From the NCBI RefSeq assembly GCF_050281185.1, contig NZ_JBNNWS010000005.1, positions 1-64,000 on the forward strand: 64,000 bases of DNA, in the 5' to 3' direction. Position numbers and translations under genes: made by a program. Below are positions 43,218 through 52,868 of this stretch, one piece after another. The notes below the pieces were generated by a model. That model was given only the letters and a program-made list of their open reading frames with translations, made no database searches and was not told the origin of the DNA. Each line of letters begins with the position of its first letter. Position 1 is the stretch's first letter. The DNA is from Heyndrickxia sp050281185 (lineage in GTDB: Bacteria > Bacillota > Bacilli > Bacillales > Bacillaceae_C).

Positions 43218-44132
43218 TTGAACAAAAAACTTGCAGCAGAGGTCTCTCTTTTATTTGTTGCCTTTATTTGGGGTGCTACCTTTGTCATTGTACAAAATGC
43301 TATCGATATTTTACCCCCTTTATTATTTAATGCGATTCGTTTTTTTATTGCAGGAATTATTATCTTTCTTTTTTATTTAATTAAAAATAGGGGAAAAATA
43401 ACGATAAAGTGGTTTTCGCTATTTCCCGGATTAATCCTTGGAAGCTGCCTATTTATCGGATACTCATTGCAAACGATTGGTTTACTTTACACAACTCCAT
43501 CCAAAGCTGGATTTATTACTGGATTAAGCGTAGTTATGGTACCCATCTTAGCATTTATCTTTTTAAAAATCAGGCCACAGGTATCAGCAATTTTAGGCTC
43601 TATCGCTGCTGCTTTTGGTTTATATTTACTTGCTGTAAAAAATTCCAGTCCGTTTTCTATTGGGGATTTTTATGTTTTTCTTTGTACCTTTGGATTTGCT
43701 TTTCATATTATTCTTACGGATCGCTTTGCTAAACGTGTTCCAGTATTGTTGCTTACTACCATTCAAATCTTAACTGTTGCCGTACTTTGTATGTTTAGCT
43801 CATTGTTTTTTGAAGATTGGAAAATAGTGTTAGATGTAAAAACTTTTTTCTCTCCTTCTTTGCTTTTTGCTATATTGATTACATCGTTACTTGGAACGGC
43901 TGCCGCATTTTTTATTCAAACTTTTTCGCAAAAAGATACTTCACCAACTAGGGTTGCTATCATTTTAGCAATGGAACCTGTATTTGCAGCAATCACTTCT
44001 TATTTTTGGATCAACGAACGATTAACCGCAGCAGCTAGCATTGGATGCCTACTTATTTTATTTGGAATGATTATTGCCGAGATTCCCATAGGTAATAAAC
44101 GTCTATTCACATTAAAAAGAAAAATATCCTAA
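43218..44132 (+). CDS. DMT superfamily (EamA) transporter
   Basis: A membrane protein of about 304 residues with ten predicted segments in two EamA repeats; the first starts FVAFIWGATFVIVQ and the second ISLGTA-like near residue 225. The ending AMEPVFAAITSYFWINERL is the common EamA signature. The substrate is unknown (amino acids or metabolites in relatives). I choose the TTG at 43218 because GAGGTGA (43206-43212) is 5 nt upstream; the GTG at 43209 would overlap that site. Confidence 0.85.
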   Translation: MNKKLAAEVSLLFVAFIWGATFVIVQNAIDILPPLLFNAIRFFIAGIIIFLFYLIKNRGKITIKWFSLFPGLILGSCLFIGYSLQTIGLLYTTPSKAGFITGLSVVMVPILAFIFLKIRPQVSAILGSIAAAFGLYLLAVKNSSPFSIGDFYVFLCTFGFAFHIILTDRFAKRVPVLLLTTIQILTVAVLCMFSSLFFEDWKIVLDVKTFFSPSLLFAILITSLLGTAAAFFIQTFSQKDTSPTRVAIILAMEPVFAAITSYFWINERLTAAASIGCLLILFGMIIAEIPIGNKRLFTLKRKIS

Positions 44133-44148
44133 CCAAATATAAGATTGA

Positions 44149-44180
44149 AAAAAGTGCATTCTAAAATTAGAATGCACTTT
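44149..44180. terminator. bidirectional terminator
   Basis: AAAGTGCATTCTA/TAGAATGCACTTT perfect arms with a 4-nt loop between convergent genes. Confidence 0.9.
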
Positions 44181-44181
44181 C

Positions 44182-44463
44182 TTATGCTGGTAATAATCCT
44201 AATTCCTGTACATATGAATATGCCTGTTTTCTCGTTTCTATATTTTGCTTTTTAAATGTTTCTAACAAAGACATGTAAAAACTGCCGTCAAAATGCTTTT
44301 GCGTTTTTAATGTAATTTCAATTGCTGCCTTGATACTTTGATCGGATGCTTTTGTGTATTGCTTTCCAAAATATATAAAACCTATAACATCCTCTTCAAA
44401 TTTAAAACCTTTTTCTCTTAAAAAAATTATATAATCATCTAACGAGTTGTTTCCTTCTTTCAA
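44182..44463 (-). CDS. hypothetical protein, possibly DUF6123
   Basis: A 93-residue helical cytosolic protein with LDDYIIFLREKGFKFEEDVIG at the start and an ETRKQAYSYVQELGLL ending. It may belong to the DUF6123 family found near ypdQ/sspL in Bacillales, but that is recall without search. No functional motif. Confidence 0.6.
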   Translation of the reverse strand: MKEGNNSLDDYIIFLREKGFKFEEDVIGFIYFGKQYTKASDQSIKAAIEITLKTQKHFDGSFYMSLLETFKKQNIETRKQAYSYVQELGLLPA

Positions 44464-44600
44464 AATTATTCCTCCACTCCCCTATGCAAATCCTATTTTA
44501 TTTTACCTTAATTTAGATTAAGTGACTATAACCTTTTTATGAATGGATTGTTCATTAATTTTTTTAATTAGGAGAATCTAAAATAACGGAGGTGATTATT

Positions 44601-44735
44601 TTGGGTAAGAAAAATAATACTCGAGGAAAGATCGCACCTGGAGTTAACCCACAAGGCTGGGGTCAAGATACAGAGTTTGCAGAGGAACCAAAGTCAAAGC
44701 TTGAAAATGCAGCAAAAAAGTTAAACAAAAAATAG
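44601..44735 (+). CDS. sspL: SspL-like small acid-soluble spore protein
   Basis: A 44-residue frame behind a strong GGAGGTGAT site, starting with TTG. The sequence has GVNPQGWGQDTEF and then EPKSKLENAAKKLNKK, the same layout as SspL (GVTPQG...KTELEERAKKSN). It lies beside ypcP as expected from the B. subtilis map. SspL is a minor spore-core protein expressed in the forespore. Confidence 0.78.
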   Translation: MGKKNNTRGKIAPGVNPQGWGQDTEFAEEPKSKLENAAKKLNKK

Positions 44736-44748
44736 ATTGTCTTTTATA

Positions 44749-44785
44749 CAGGAAAAGCAGTCAATAAATTGGCTGCTTTTCCTAC
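44749..44785. terminator. sspL/ypcP shared terminator
   Basis: GGAAAAGCAG/CTGCTTTTCC arms with a 12-nt loop between convergent sspL and ypcP. Confidence 0.75.
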
Positions 44786-44797
44786 AGTTTTCAATAT

Positions 44798-45700
44798 TTA
44801 AGCATGTTCTACACGTTCCACCCAGTTTGATTGTAAAAGATGGCGTCTAATGCTTTTTAATTCAAGATCTTCAATTAAATTGATAAATGTATTAGGTATA
44901 TTTTTTCTTAAAGATGTATTTAGTGCGAATTCAATAGGAACATTACAATTAATTTCGGCTAATTGACGAGATAAATGGAGCATATCGATATCGTCCTCAA
45001 TTTTTTTCCTCTGACCCGAAGTTAATTGGGCAATATTCTCAAGCAACCCTTCAATCGAACCATACTCTTTAATTAATTTCAGAGCTGTTTTTTCTCCGAT
45101 GCCCTTTACACCTGGATATCCATCACTTGTATCACCCATTAAAGCCTTTACATCAATAAATTGTCCAGGTGTGATCCCAAGTTCCTCTACAAACATTGAA
45201 TGGGAATAACTTTTATAGTTGCCAAATCCCTTTTGAAGAATTCGAACCTCAATATTTTCGTCAAGAAGCTGTAACAAGTCACGGTCCCCTGTTAATATGC
45301 TGACATTTGCCTCACTATGCATTGCTTTAGCGATTGTTCCGATACAATCATCAGCCTCAAAGCCGACAATCCCATGGTTTGGTAAATCGAAAGCTTCAAC
45401 AACGTCTTTCACTAAATCAAATTGTGGAATTAGTTCAATAGGCGGAGCTGCACGGTTTGCTTTGTATCCATTAAACATTTCATTTCGGAAGGTTTTACTT
45501 CCCATATCCCAGCAAACTGCCGCATGAGTAGGTTCCATCTCTTCGAGCGCATAAAATAAATGACGCATAAATCCTTGTACAGCATTTGTCGGCATCCCTT
45601 TTGAATTTACCATAAATTGTCCTGAAACTGCAGTGGCATAAAAAGCACGAAAAAGTAATGCCATCCCATCAACTAATAACAAATGTGGTTTATTATCCAT
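44798..45700 (-). CDS. ypcP: 5'-3' exonuclease YpcP
   Basis: A 300-residue nuclease like the N-terminal domain of DNA polymerase I. The metal-binding acid motifs are LLVDGMALLFRAFYA, GFEADDCIGTIA, LTGDRDLLQLL and DTSDGYPGVKGIGEKTA (helix-hairpin-helix region). It likely helps remove RNA primers and flaps. No polymerase domain is attached. Own terminators bound the gene. Confidence 0.92.
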   Translation of the reverse strand: MDNKPHLLLVDGMALLFRAFYATAVSGQFMVNSKGMPTNAVQGFMRHLFYALEEMEPTHAAVCWDMGSKTFRNEMFNGYKANRAAPPIELIPQFDLVKDVVEAFDLPNHGIVGFEADDCIGTIAKAMHSEANVSILTGDRDLLQLLDENIEVRILQKGFGNYKSYSHSMFVEELGITPGQFIDVKALMGDTSDGYPGVKGIGEKTALKLIKEYGSIEGLLENIAQLTSGQRKKIEDDIDMLHLSRQLAEINCNVPIEFALNTSLRKNIPNTFINLIEDLELKSIRRHLLQSNWVERVEHA

Positions 45701-45776
45701 CTTTTCACCTCATATACTAAAAACATTTATGTTAATGTATCATTTCTACAAAAATTCACTACCTATTATAACATGA

Positions 45777-45808
45777 AAGGACAAAGTGTGTTTATACACC
45801 TTGTCCTA
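45777..45808 (-). terminator. sulfurtransferase terminator
   Basis: AGGACAAnGTGT/ACACnTTGTCCT arms with a short loop, 10 nt past the stop. Confidence 0.8.
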
Positions 45809-45817
45809 CAAATTCAA

Positions 45818-46651
45818 CTATAAATCTGTTTCAATAGGATTTTCATCATAAGAAACCCAATCAGAGTAACTTCCAGGATATAATTTGATATGTGTATATC
45901 CTGCTTCTAGTAAAGCGATAATATTCGGAGTTGCGGTTACTCCAGAGCCACAATAAACGATGATTGAATCTGATGGTTTTATATCTTTAAACCGTTCTTT
46001 TTGCTCTTCGGCTGATTTCCAGTAACCCTTATGAAATCCTTCCGTCCAGACTTTATTTATAGCTCCTGGGATGTGTCCAGCTTTTTTATCAATTGGCTCT
46101 TCCAAACCTATATAACGATTGTGTGCTCGCGAGTCAATTAATATTGTTTTTTGTTCCTCTATATTATTTTTTATGTCTATCATTTTGGCAACCATATTAT
46201 CCTGTAAAGAAACGGTAAAACAAGTATTTTTAAAGCTTGGTAAAATATTATCTACAGGGTATTGTTTTAAATTCCAAGCTTTAATACCGCCATTTAATAT
46301 CTGAACATCTTTATGACCTAAATAAGTGAGTATCCACCAAAATCTGCTGGCATATTCGCCGCCGCCATCATCATAAGCGACCACTTTTACCCCATCATCA
46401 ATCCCAGCGTTTTCGAGTTTTTCTTTAATTTGATCAATTTTGGGCAGCGGATGTCTGCCGCCATGCTTTTCTGGTGAACTAGATAAGTCTTTTTCCAAAT
46501 CAAAATAGACTGCACCAGGTATATGATTTTCTTTGTATTCTTTTACACCTAAATGAGGATCAGATAATGAAAATCGGCAATCGACTATTCTTATATTATC
46601 CTGATATAAGTTTTCTCTTAGCCAATCGATTTCTACTATATATTTCAACAA
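45818..46651 (-). CDS. thiosulfate/3-mercaptopyruvate sulfurtransferase (double rhodanese)
   Basis: A 277-residue protein of two rhodanese domains. The N-terminal one is inactive (no Cys at the site, YDDGGGEYASR), and the C-terminal one has the catalytic Cys in IVYCGSGVTA (about residue 234). HIPGA appears in both halves. The CGSGVTA loop is common to SseA-type enzymes, so 3-mercaptopyruvate may be the donor. Its start overlaps the upstream Cys-rich gene by 7 nt. Confidence 0.88.
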   Translation of the reverse strand: MLKYIVEIDWLRENLYQDNIRIVDCRFSLSDPHLGVKEYKENHIPGAVYFDLEKDLSSSPEKHGGRHPLPKIDQIKEKLENAGIDDGVKVVAYDDGGGEYASRFWWILTYLGHKDVQILNGGIKAWNLKQYPVDNILPSFKNTCFTVSLQDNMVAKMIDIKNNIEEQKTILIDSRAHNRYIGLEEPIDKKAGHIPGAINKVWTEGFHKGYWKSAEEQKERFKDIKPSDSIIVYCGSGVTATPNIIALLEAGYTHIKLYPGSYSDWVSYDENPIETDL

Positions 46652-46833
46652 GACTCCCTCCGTTCCTTGTCTATTAATTTCTTAATATGCTCTTTCGGAT
46701 TCCAGCAGTTAAATGTATAGTTCGGTTTAGTCTGATAGCCTAATCTTTGACAGTAATAACTCATACCTTGTTCCGTTTTCTCTGCTAAGAAATGAATACA
46801 AGTTGCACATGCATGGAAACGATTTTGCTTCAT
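46645..46833 (-). CDS. small Cys-rich protein
   Basis: A 62-residue protein with CATC near the N-terminus, a later Cys in YYCQRLGY and NCWNPKEH, so a four-cysteine zinc or iron site is plausible. Overlap with the sulfurtransferase start and a 21-nt gap from dynA place it in one transcript with both. I do not recognise it with confidence. Confidence 0.6.
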   Translation of the reverse strand: MKQNRFHACATCIHFLAEKTEQGMSYYCQRLGYQTKPNYTFNCWNPKEHIKKLIDKERRESC

Positions 46834-46854
46834 GAAAAACCTCTCCCCTATTAC

Positions 46855-49800
46855 CTATTTCATGATCAATTGATTCCTAACATCCAACCACTCTTTAACA
46901 TCAATATGTTCATCTAATATGTCTAACCAACCATTAAATTGCTCCGTCAAATCTGCTTTTATTTCCCCAATCATTTGTTTGTACTCTTCTTCTATAAATA
47001 TCGAAAAATCAGTCTTAATTACTTCACCTTGAATATTTAAATAATCATCTGCCATTGGTCGAAGTAATTCCTCTAATTCATTTTGCATTAATTGCTTTTC
47101 ATTTTTTTCAAAAAAAGCTTTGGCATTTTTAAAATGTCTAAATGTTTTATTAAGAGTATCTCTTGATATGTTTTCAAACGCTATTGGAAACTCTGGTGTT
47201 TTTATTCGATTTAATTCAAAACTAGTTAAACGTACATCTTGTTGAATACTTGAAATCTGTTCCACTATTTTATCAAATCGTACTTCAAAACTGTATTTTA
47301 CAATATTTTCAAGTCGTAGTGTTGTAGCACGCATTTCTTGTGAAAAATCATAGCCTAAACTTTGTAACAATTCTTCAAGAGCAATATTTAGTGCCTCTTT
47401 ATTTCCCTTTTGAATGATGGCTGGATTAAAGGCTTCTTTAAAGAAATCAGTAAAACGTAAGAAAACCCTTTGTTTTACATAAAATAATAATTCCTTTTGT
47501 TCCTGAGATAGTTTATCTTTTATTAATTGTGATGAAGAATCATTTAAAATCGATGTAATTTGTTCTTGCTGTTCTAAAAGTGCTTGTTTTTTAACTTGTT
47601 TCTTTTCCTTTCCTTCCTGTGCTGTCGCAATGAAGCCTTCTAGAAGCTGAATCCCCTTTTGGAATTCTGATTCCGCTGATTGAACAGTCATTTTCGCTAA
47701 ATCATGATTTAAAAAATGCTCAAACTCTTGTTTAAAATGGTTTATTTTTGATTCGCTCTTTTTATCTGTTAATGCTAATAAGCTAGATACGCCAAATATT
47801 CGAGGAAAGCGAATTCCATATTGTATTAATTGATCATGAACATAGGATTGAACTTCCTCAAGCTCATCTTCCGAATCAGCTAAATCAATGGCATTAATAA
47901 TGAAAAACATTTTATCCAGTTCAAATGCATCTTTTACACGTCCTAATTGAATGAGAAACTCGCGATCGGCCTTTGAAAATGCGTGATTGTAATACGTAAC
48001 GAACAAAATGGCATCTGAGTTTTTTATATATTCAAAGGCAACTCCAGTATGACGTGCATTAATCGAATCTGCTCCAGGTGTATCCACTAAAGTAATTCCT
48101 TTTTTTGTTAACTCTGATTCAAAGTATAAATCAATCGATTCAACAAAACAGGATTGGAACTCATTAGCAACAAACCCTCGAAACTCCTGAATATCCGTTT
48201 TTATATTGCTGCCGAGTTTTTCTTGATATATCGGAAATCCCTTTTGGAATGCCTTCAGAAAGGAAAGATGTACTTTTTCCTTTCCATCTCCCTCAGACTG
48301 CGGGTTCATTGTTGAAATATATTTTTCAGCCTCTCTTAAATGTTCACAATGGATTCCGAAAAATTTTAATGATTTTTGCACATCTTCCAACATTTGAGTT
48401 TCAGATTTTAGATGAACGACGGCAGTCCCATGCTTATATTCTTTATTAGGCGGACAAATTCGGTTGATCGCTGCAGTTGTTGGATTTGGTGAAACGGGTA
48501 ACACTTTTTCTCCAAGAAGAGCATTGGCAAAGGAAGATTTACCAGCACTAAACGCTCCAAACAATGCTATTGTAAATTCTCTGTTCTGTAACTTTTCCGC
48601 TTTAGAAGATAAAACTTCAGTAAGACGTTGAAATCCTTTCTTATTTTTCAATAAGCTTACTGCTTTTGTGAGTTTTGCAATTGTTTTTTCAATGGAAACA
48701 GGTGTATCATCAGTTTCCTTTATTTGATTTTCACTGTTTACCTCTTTCGTCATTACAGGACTAACTATAAATTCGGCTTCATTTGTATATATTCGAATAT
48801 TTTTTTCTTCATTGCTCCATTGTTCTTGGATAAACTGGTAGATTTCTTTCGTATTTGAAATTGGATTAAACAGCTGATCCTCTTTTTGTTGTCTTTCAAT
48901 TTCTAATTTCTCTAGATTTCTTAAAGCTTCTGATACTTCTTTTACTTTTTGCCATTCATCTTTCAATAAGATCAATTGCTTTTCATTTTGCTGTTCTTTA
49001 ATCTTCATTACTTTATATTTATAATCACTGCAAATTCTTTTTGCTTCTTTTTGTATCTGAGCAACAATTTGATCACAATAATTTAATACGGATTCACCTG
49101 TTAATCCTGCTCCTGGTTTAACCGAATCTTTGATTAGAGTATCATCTAATTCAACAGTTAATCCTTGTGCTAAACCTTGTAATTCATCATCTAAAATATC
49201 AGCTTCTTTAAGAACATTAGAAGCAAATTGTCGAATATGCCAGTTAATTTGTGAATCAACCTGAGTTTTTAAATTATTATAGAATAATTCAAGTCGTTCC
49301 TTTCTTTCAGCTTCTGTCTTCTTTTTTCCAAATAACAAACCGACTTTAAAATCAGGTTGTACAGATGCTAAATAACTTTGTGCTAATTCTCTTGTTTGAA
49401 AAGGCATTAAATATGCACTTTTCAAGATTTTTTCTAAATCAGCATCAAATAATCGAGACCATTTCTCAGGAAGATCCTCAAGCTCCTCTATTTGTTCAGT
49501 AAGTTTTTCATCATCTTGCAAAACAGTAGATCTTTTTTCTTCAGGATATTGATTGATAATAGTCTCAAATGCTGGAGCTTTTTCCTCCTCTTGCATCTTC
49601 AGCCATTTGAAATGTTCTTGAACGAGAATATTAATGGATGACCTAGTAGATGCCTCCAACCTTACTTCCTTTTGATTTAACGCTTTTTGAATAAGAGCTT
49701 TGATTTCATTAAATTGATTATTTGGATCCTCAGGCTTTTTCAATGATGTATAAAAAATTCCATTTGGATGTACATCCCAAGTAGCAAAAGAATCTTTGAC

Positions 49801-50463
49801 AGTTGTTTGAAAGTCTGAAAATGATAATTCTTCATTATTATGTTTATCAATTTGGTTTATGATTAAGTACAATTCTACACCGTTTCGTAGAAGTTCCTTT
49901 GTATACATAAAGTTTAATTCTGATTGTACATGATTATAATCCATTACATAAAAAACAATATCAGCTAAATGGATCGCGGATTCGGTAGAAATTCGGTGTG
50001 CATCATCAGTAGAATCTACCCCTGGAGTATCCATAACCGTTACACCTTCGGCAAGTTCTGAATGAGATTGTCCGATTTCAATTTCTTGAACCGCACCGCT
50101 TTTGCAATACTCTTTCACTTTCTTAAAGTCATAGGGGGCTTGGAATAATAATGGCGGTTCATCTCGATAATAGACTTTAGCAAAATCGTCATCCGCATTA
50201 TGCACTTTAACAAGATTAGCACTTGTTGGAATCGGGCTTGATGGTAAAACATTTTCACCTAGTAATGCATTGATCATCGTTGATTTTCCTGCAGAAAAAT
50301 GACCACAAAACGCGATAATAAATTCTTTATTATCAAGCTTTTTAATTAGTTTTAAAGCTTTTTCTCCCCGCTCTACATCACCATTTTGTTTAAAATGTTC
50401 ATATAGCCCGATTAATTGTTTAATTGAATCTTCTGTATGCTTTATTTCAATTGTTTTTGTCAT
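46855..50463 (-). CDS. dynA: dynamin-like GTPase DynA
   Basis: A 1202-residue fused bacterial dynamin that tethers and fuses membranes. There are two GTPase units in tandem, each followed by long helical stalk regions. P-loop 1 is GHFSAGKST (54-62) with DTPGVDS; P-loop 2 is GAFSAGKSS near 633-641 with DTPGADS. Hydrophobic paddle-like stretches occur in each half. B. subtilis DynA (YpbR, about 1193 residues) has the same design, size and neighbours and protects membranes against phage and pore-formers. Confidence 0.94.
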   Translation of the reverse strand: MTKTIEIKHTEDSIKQLIGLYEHFKQNGDVERGEKALKLIKKLDNKEFIIAFCGHFSAGKSTMINALLGENVLPSSPIPTSANLVKVHNADDDFAKVYYRDEPPLLFQAPYDFKKVKEYCKSGAVQEIEIGQSHSELAEGVTVMDTPGVDSTDDAHRISTESAIHLADIVFYVMDYNHVQSELNFMYTKELLRNGVELYLIINQIDKHNNEELSFSDFQTTVKDSFATWDVHPNGIFYTSLKKPEDPNNQFNEIKALIQKALNQKEVRLEASTRSSINILVQEHFKWLKMQEEEKAPAFETIINQYPEEKRSTVLQDDEKLTEQIEELEDLPEKWSRLFDADLEKILKSAYLMPFQTRELAQSYLASVQPDFKVGLLFGKKKTEAERKERLELFYNNLKTQVDSQINWHIRQFASNVLKEADILDDELQGLAQGLTVELDDTLIKDSVKPGAGLTGESVLNYCDQIVAQIQKEAKRICSDYKYKVMKIKEQQNEKQLILLKDEWQKVKEVSEALRNLEKLEIERQQKEDQLFNPISNTKEIYQFIQEQWSNEEKNIRIYTNEAEFIVSPVMTKEVNSENQIKETDDTPVSIEKTIAKLTKAVSLLKNKKGFQRLTEVLSSKAEKLQNREFTIALFGAFSAGKSSFANALLGEKVLPVSPNPTTAAINRICPPNKEYKHGTAVVHLKSETQMLEDVQKSLKFFGIHCEHLREAEKYISTMNPQSEGDGKEKVHLSFLKAFQKGFPIYQEKLGSNIKTDIQEFRGFVANEFQSCFVESIDLYFESELTKKGITLVDTPGADSINARHTGVAFEYIKNSDAILFVTYYNHAFSKADREFLIQLGRVKDAFELDKMFFIINAIDLADSEDELEEVQSYVHDQLIQYGIRFPRIFGVSSLLALTDKKSESKINHFKQEFEHFLNHDLAKMTVQSAESEFQKGIQLLEGFIATAQEGKEKKQVKKQALLEQQEQITSILNDSSSQLIKDKLSQEQKELLFYVKQRVFLRFTDFFKEAFNPAIIQKGNKEALNIALEELLQSLGYDFSQEMRATTLRLENIVKYSFEVRFDKIVEQISSIQQDVRLTSFELNRIKTPEFPIAFENISRDTLNKTFRHFKNAKAFFEKNEKQLMQNELEELLRPMADDYLNIQGEVIKTDFSIFIEEEYKQMIGEIKADLTEQFNGWLDILDEHIDVKEWLDVRNQLIMK

Positions 50464-50584
50464 GTTGAATAATAACTCCCTAACATATAATTACTATATA
50501 TTTTAACGGATATTCTTCTATTTCCCAAGAGGAAATCTTTAAAGTTCCTTCTATAACTTAAAAATAATGATTGAATTCTGTAAA

Positions 50585-50617
50585 AACAAAAAAACGTCCA
50601 CCAATATGTGCACGTTT
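50585..50617 (-). terminator. terminator of ypbQ unit
   Basis: AAACGTGCAC-type arm pairs with GTGGACGTTT (one bulge) and is followed by a T tract on the minus strand. Confidence 0.75.
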
Positions 50618-50643
50618 GATCATTATATTTTGTGAGCAAACAA

Positions 50644-50754
50644 TTAATCTTGCTCGACTAATTTCAATTGTTTATGTGTAGTTACACTTTTCAATACATA
50701 CTTCATTAACATGCTATAGATGACAACGGTCCCAAATACTAAACCCCAAACCAT
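50644..50754 (-). CDS. 36-residue single-pass membrane protein
   Basis: AAAGGTGGTG 8 nt upstream supports an ATG opening MVWGLVFGTVVIYSMLMKYV, a single membrane helix, with a charged C-terminal tail of about 15 residues. It follows ypbQ on the same strand (84 nt). The longer frame begins inside sequence with no ribosome site. Not recognised. Confidence 0.5.
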   Translation of the reverse strand: MVWGLVFGTVVIYSMLMKYVLKSVTTHKQLKLVEQD

Positions 50755-50838
50755 TTTGTCAACACCACCTTTTGTATGTAGTTGAGAATAATTTTCATCC
50801 TCAATAAAAAGATTATCATAAACGATAACCATTTTCAA

Positions 50839-51405
50839 TTACTTTTTTATTTTTGGAATAAATCGATGAATATGGTTATTTAGTAAATGATAATTTGTTT
50901 TATTAAGAAGTACTTGCTCCTCAAAAGGAATTCGAATAGATAAAATGATTTGATTTAATATAAAAAAGCAAATCAATGTAATATATGCATTGAACATGAT
51001 AGGGATAATGATCAACTCTATTGTAACAATAAGGTAATTTGGATGCTTGAGGTATTTATATGGACCTTTTGACACGATATTTGCATTAGGCAAAACAATA
51101 ATCTTTGTATTCCAATACCTTCCTAAGGAACTGATTACCCAAACCCTTCCTATCTGAGTTATTAAAAAAAAGCTAAACCAGATCAGCCAAGATTTGCTTA
51201 ATGATTTTTCATAAAATGTGACTTCTAATAAAAGGAATAGAAAAAAACCTGTATGGATCATTACTAAAAATAGGTAATGTTTTTGCCCATATTCCTCTCC
51301 TCCCTTTGATTTCATCCATTTTTCATTTTTCTTAGCAATCATTAATTCGACTAGTCTCTGGATAATCACGATAGAAAAAAAAATTTTAAAAAACACTATT
51401 CCCAC
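50839..51405 (-). CDS. ypbQ: isoprenylcysteine methyltransferase-like alkylpyrone O-methyltransferase (YpbQ/BpsB)
   Basis: A 188-residue membrane protein with four to five segments and the ICMT signature (GPYKYLKHPNYLIVTIELI) near the C-terminus. In B. subtilis YpbQ (BpsB) methylates the alkylpyrones made by the adjacent type III polyketide synthase. Here its start overlaps the bcsA stop by 10 nt, so the pair is coupled. The role is inferred from that pairing. Confidence 0.88.
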   Translation of the reverse strand: MGIVFFKIFFSIVIIQRLVELMIAKKNEKWMKSKGGEEYGQKHYLFLVMIHTGFFLFLLLEVTFYEKSLSKSWLIWFSFFLITQIGRVWVISSLGRYWNTKIIVLPNANIVSKGPYKYLKHPNYLIVTIELIIIPIMFNAYITLICFFILNQIILSIRIPFEEQVLLNKTNYHLLNNHIHRFIPKIKK

Positions 51406-52475
51406 CTCATCAACAATTGTTCTGAACTAAATCCTGGACCTAAAGCAACAGCAAGCCCCCACTCTCCTGGGTTAATATTTTTGTCTAGAATTCTTTTTAA
51501 AACATAAAAAATAGTAGGTGAGGACATATTTCTAAATTGATTGAGGACTTCTCTTGAGTCCTTCGTTATCGAATGTGAGAAATTTAATGCTTTTTCATAG
51601 GCATTTAATACTTTTTTTCCGCCAGGATGTGCAATAAATTGCGATATATCAGATAGTCCTAACTGATATTTACTAATAAATGATTCAACGATGGGTTTTA
51701 ACCAATTTTCAACGATTGATGGGATATCTTTAGAGAAAATAACATGTAAACCATCATCATTAACATCCCACCCCATCACATCCAAAGAGTCTTTCATTAA
51801 GTTCGATTGCGTTCCGTAAATAGATGGTACTGCTGATTTTGCATTTTTCAAAAGCTCACACTCGTCTCCAACAACTAATGTACAGGCTGCACCATCTGCA
51901 AATAACGATGTACCAATAATATTGCTTTTGGAATGATCATCCTTTTGGAAAGTAAGACTGCAAAGTTCAATCGATAAAACGAGTACTATAGATTTCGGGT
52001 AAGCTAGACAGTATTCATAGGCTCTTGATAAACCAGATGCCCCTCCAGCACAACCAAGCCCCCAAATCGGGATACGTTTAACATTATCTTTAAAAGAGAG
52101 CTGATTCATTATTCTTGCCTCAATACTTGGGGTAGCTAAACCAGATGTACAGACCGTAAAAATGGCATCAATCTTATCATAAGAAAGCGAAGGAATAAAT
52201 GCTTTATAAAAACAATCATTGATTGAGTTAATACCTAATTTAATTGATTCTTCAATAAAGGCATTGTTTTTCTCAGCAAATGAATGTTCCTTTTTAAACC
52301 ATTCTAGATCCTTCACGAAGTATCTAGATCTAATATCTCCATTTTCAAATACCTTTAATAATCTTTGGATATCATCATAAGTGTTAGAAAACAATTGATG
52401 AGCAAATTCCATGGTTTCCGCTTGGGTTATTTTGTATTGTGGTATTCCTAAACCAACACCGCATATTTTCGGCAT
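51396..52475 (-). CDS. bcsA: type III polyketide synthase BcsA (BpsA)
   Basis: A chalcone-synthase-fold enzyme of 359 residues, expected to make triketide alkylpyrones from long acyl-CoAs. The catalytic triad is Cys142 (GLGCAGGASGL), His283 (FIAHPGGKKVL) and Asn316 (RNMSSPT). The ATG (MPKICGVG) after GGAGAGG is preferred over an upstream start. ypbQ follows immediately. Confidence 0.93.
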   Translation of the reverse strand: MPKICGVGLGIPQYKITQAETMEFAHQLFSNTYDDIQRLLKVFENGDIRSRYFVKDLEWFKKEHSFAEKNNAFIEESIKLGINSINDCFYKAFIPSLSYDKIDAIFTVCTSGLATPSIEARIMNQLSFKDNVKRIPIWGLGCAGGASGLSRAYEYCLAYPKSIVLVLSIELCSLTFQKDDHSKSNIIGTSLFADGAACTLVVGDECELLKNAKSAVPSIYGTQSNLMKDSLDVMGWDVNDDGLHVIFSKDIPSIVENWLKPIVESFISKYQLGLSDISQFIAHPGGKKVLNAYEKALNFSHSITKDSREVLNQFRNMSSPTIFYVLKRILDKNINPGEWGLAVALGPGFSSEQLLMRWE

Positions 52476-52654
52476 AACAAACCTCTCCTCACCATCTTGT
52501 AAGGATATGTTTTCCAAAGGAAGATAAATTATGTAATGAAAATGTGAAAATAGAGTGTTCTTAAAAATAGGGGAAGATTTAGGATCATACTTGCCTTAGT
52601 GGCTGATATATATTAAATAACGCATTGGGGCGAAAGGTAGCAGACAATAAAAAA

Positions 52655-52695
52655 TCTCCATAAAGGAAAGATTAGATAGTGTCCTCCTATGGAGA
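52655..52695 (-). terminator. hairpin with T tract upstream of bcsA
   Basis: TCTCCATA and TATGGAGA arms (inner TCC/GGA pairs) are followed on the minus strand by TTTTTT. It lies 180 nt before the bcsA start and 150 nt after the small zinc-ribbon gene, so it may be an attenuator in the bcsA leader or a relic terminator. The rest of the 370-nt gap (52476-52845) shows no gene. Confidence 0.5.
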
Positions 52696-52841
52696 AAAAG
52701 TGTGTATATTGTTTTGAAGGAGTTGTTGTGCATCTTTATTATACAAAGATTTTGTAAAGGAATATAGTCACAAAGTTTACCATTTGACCATATAACAAAA
52801 TATTTTTAAACTTTGTGAAACATAAATCGTTGAAAACAAAA

Positions 52842-52868
52842 AAGGTCAATCCCCTTTCAGATTTGACC
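52842..52868 (-). terminator. terminator of small zinc-ribbon gene
   Basis: GGTCAA/TTTGACC-type arms overlap the stop of the 47-codon gene, with a T run on the minus strand. Confidence 0.6.
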
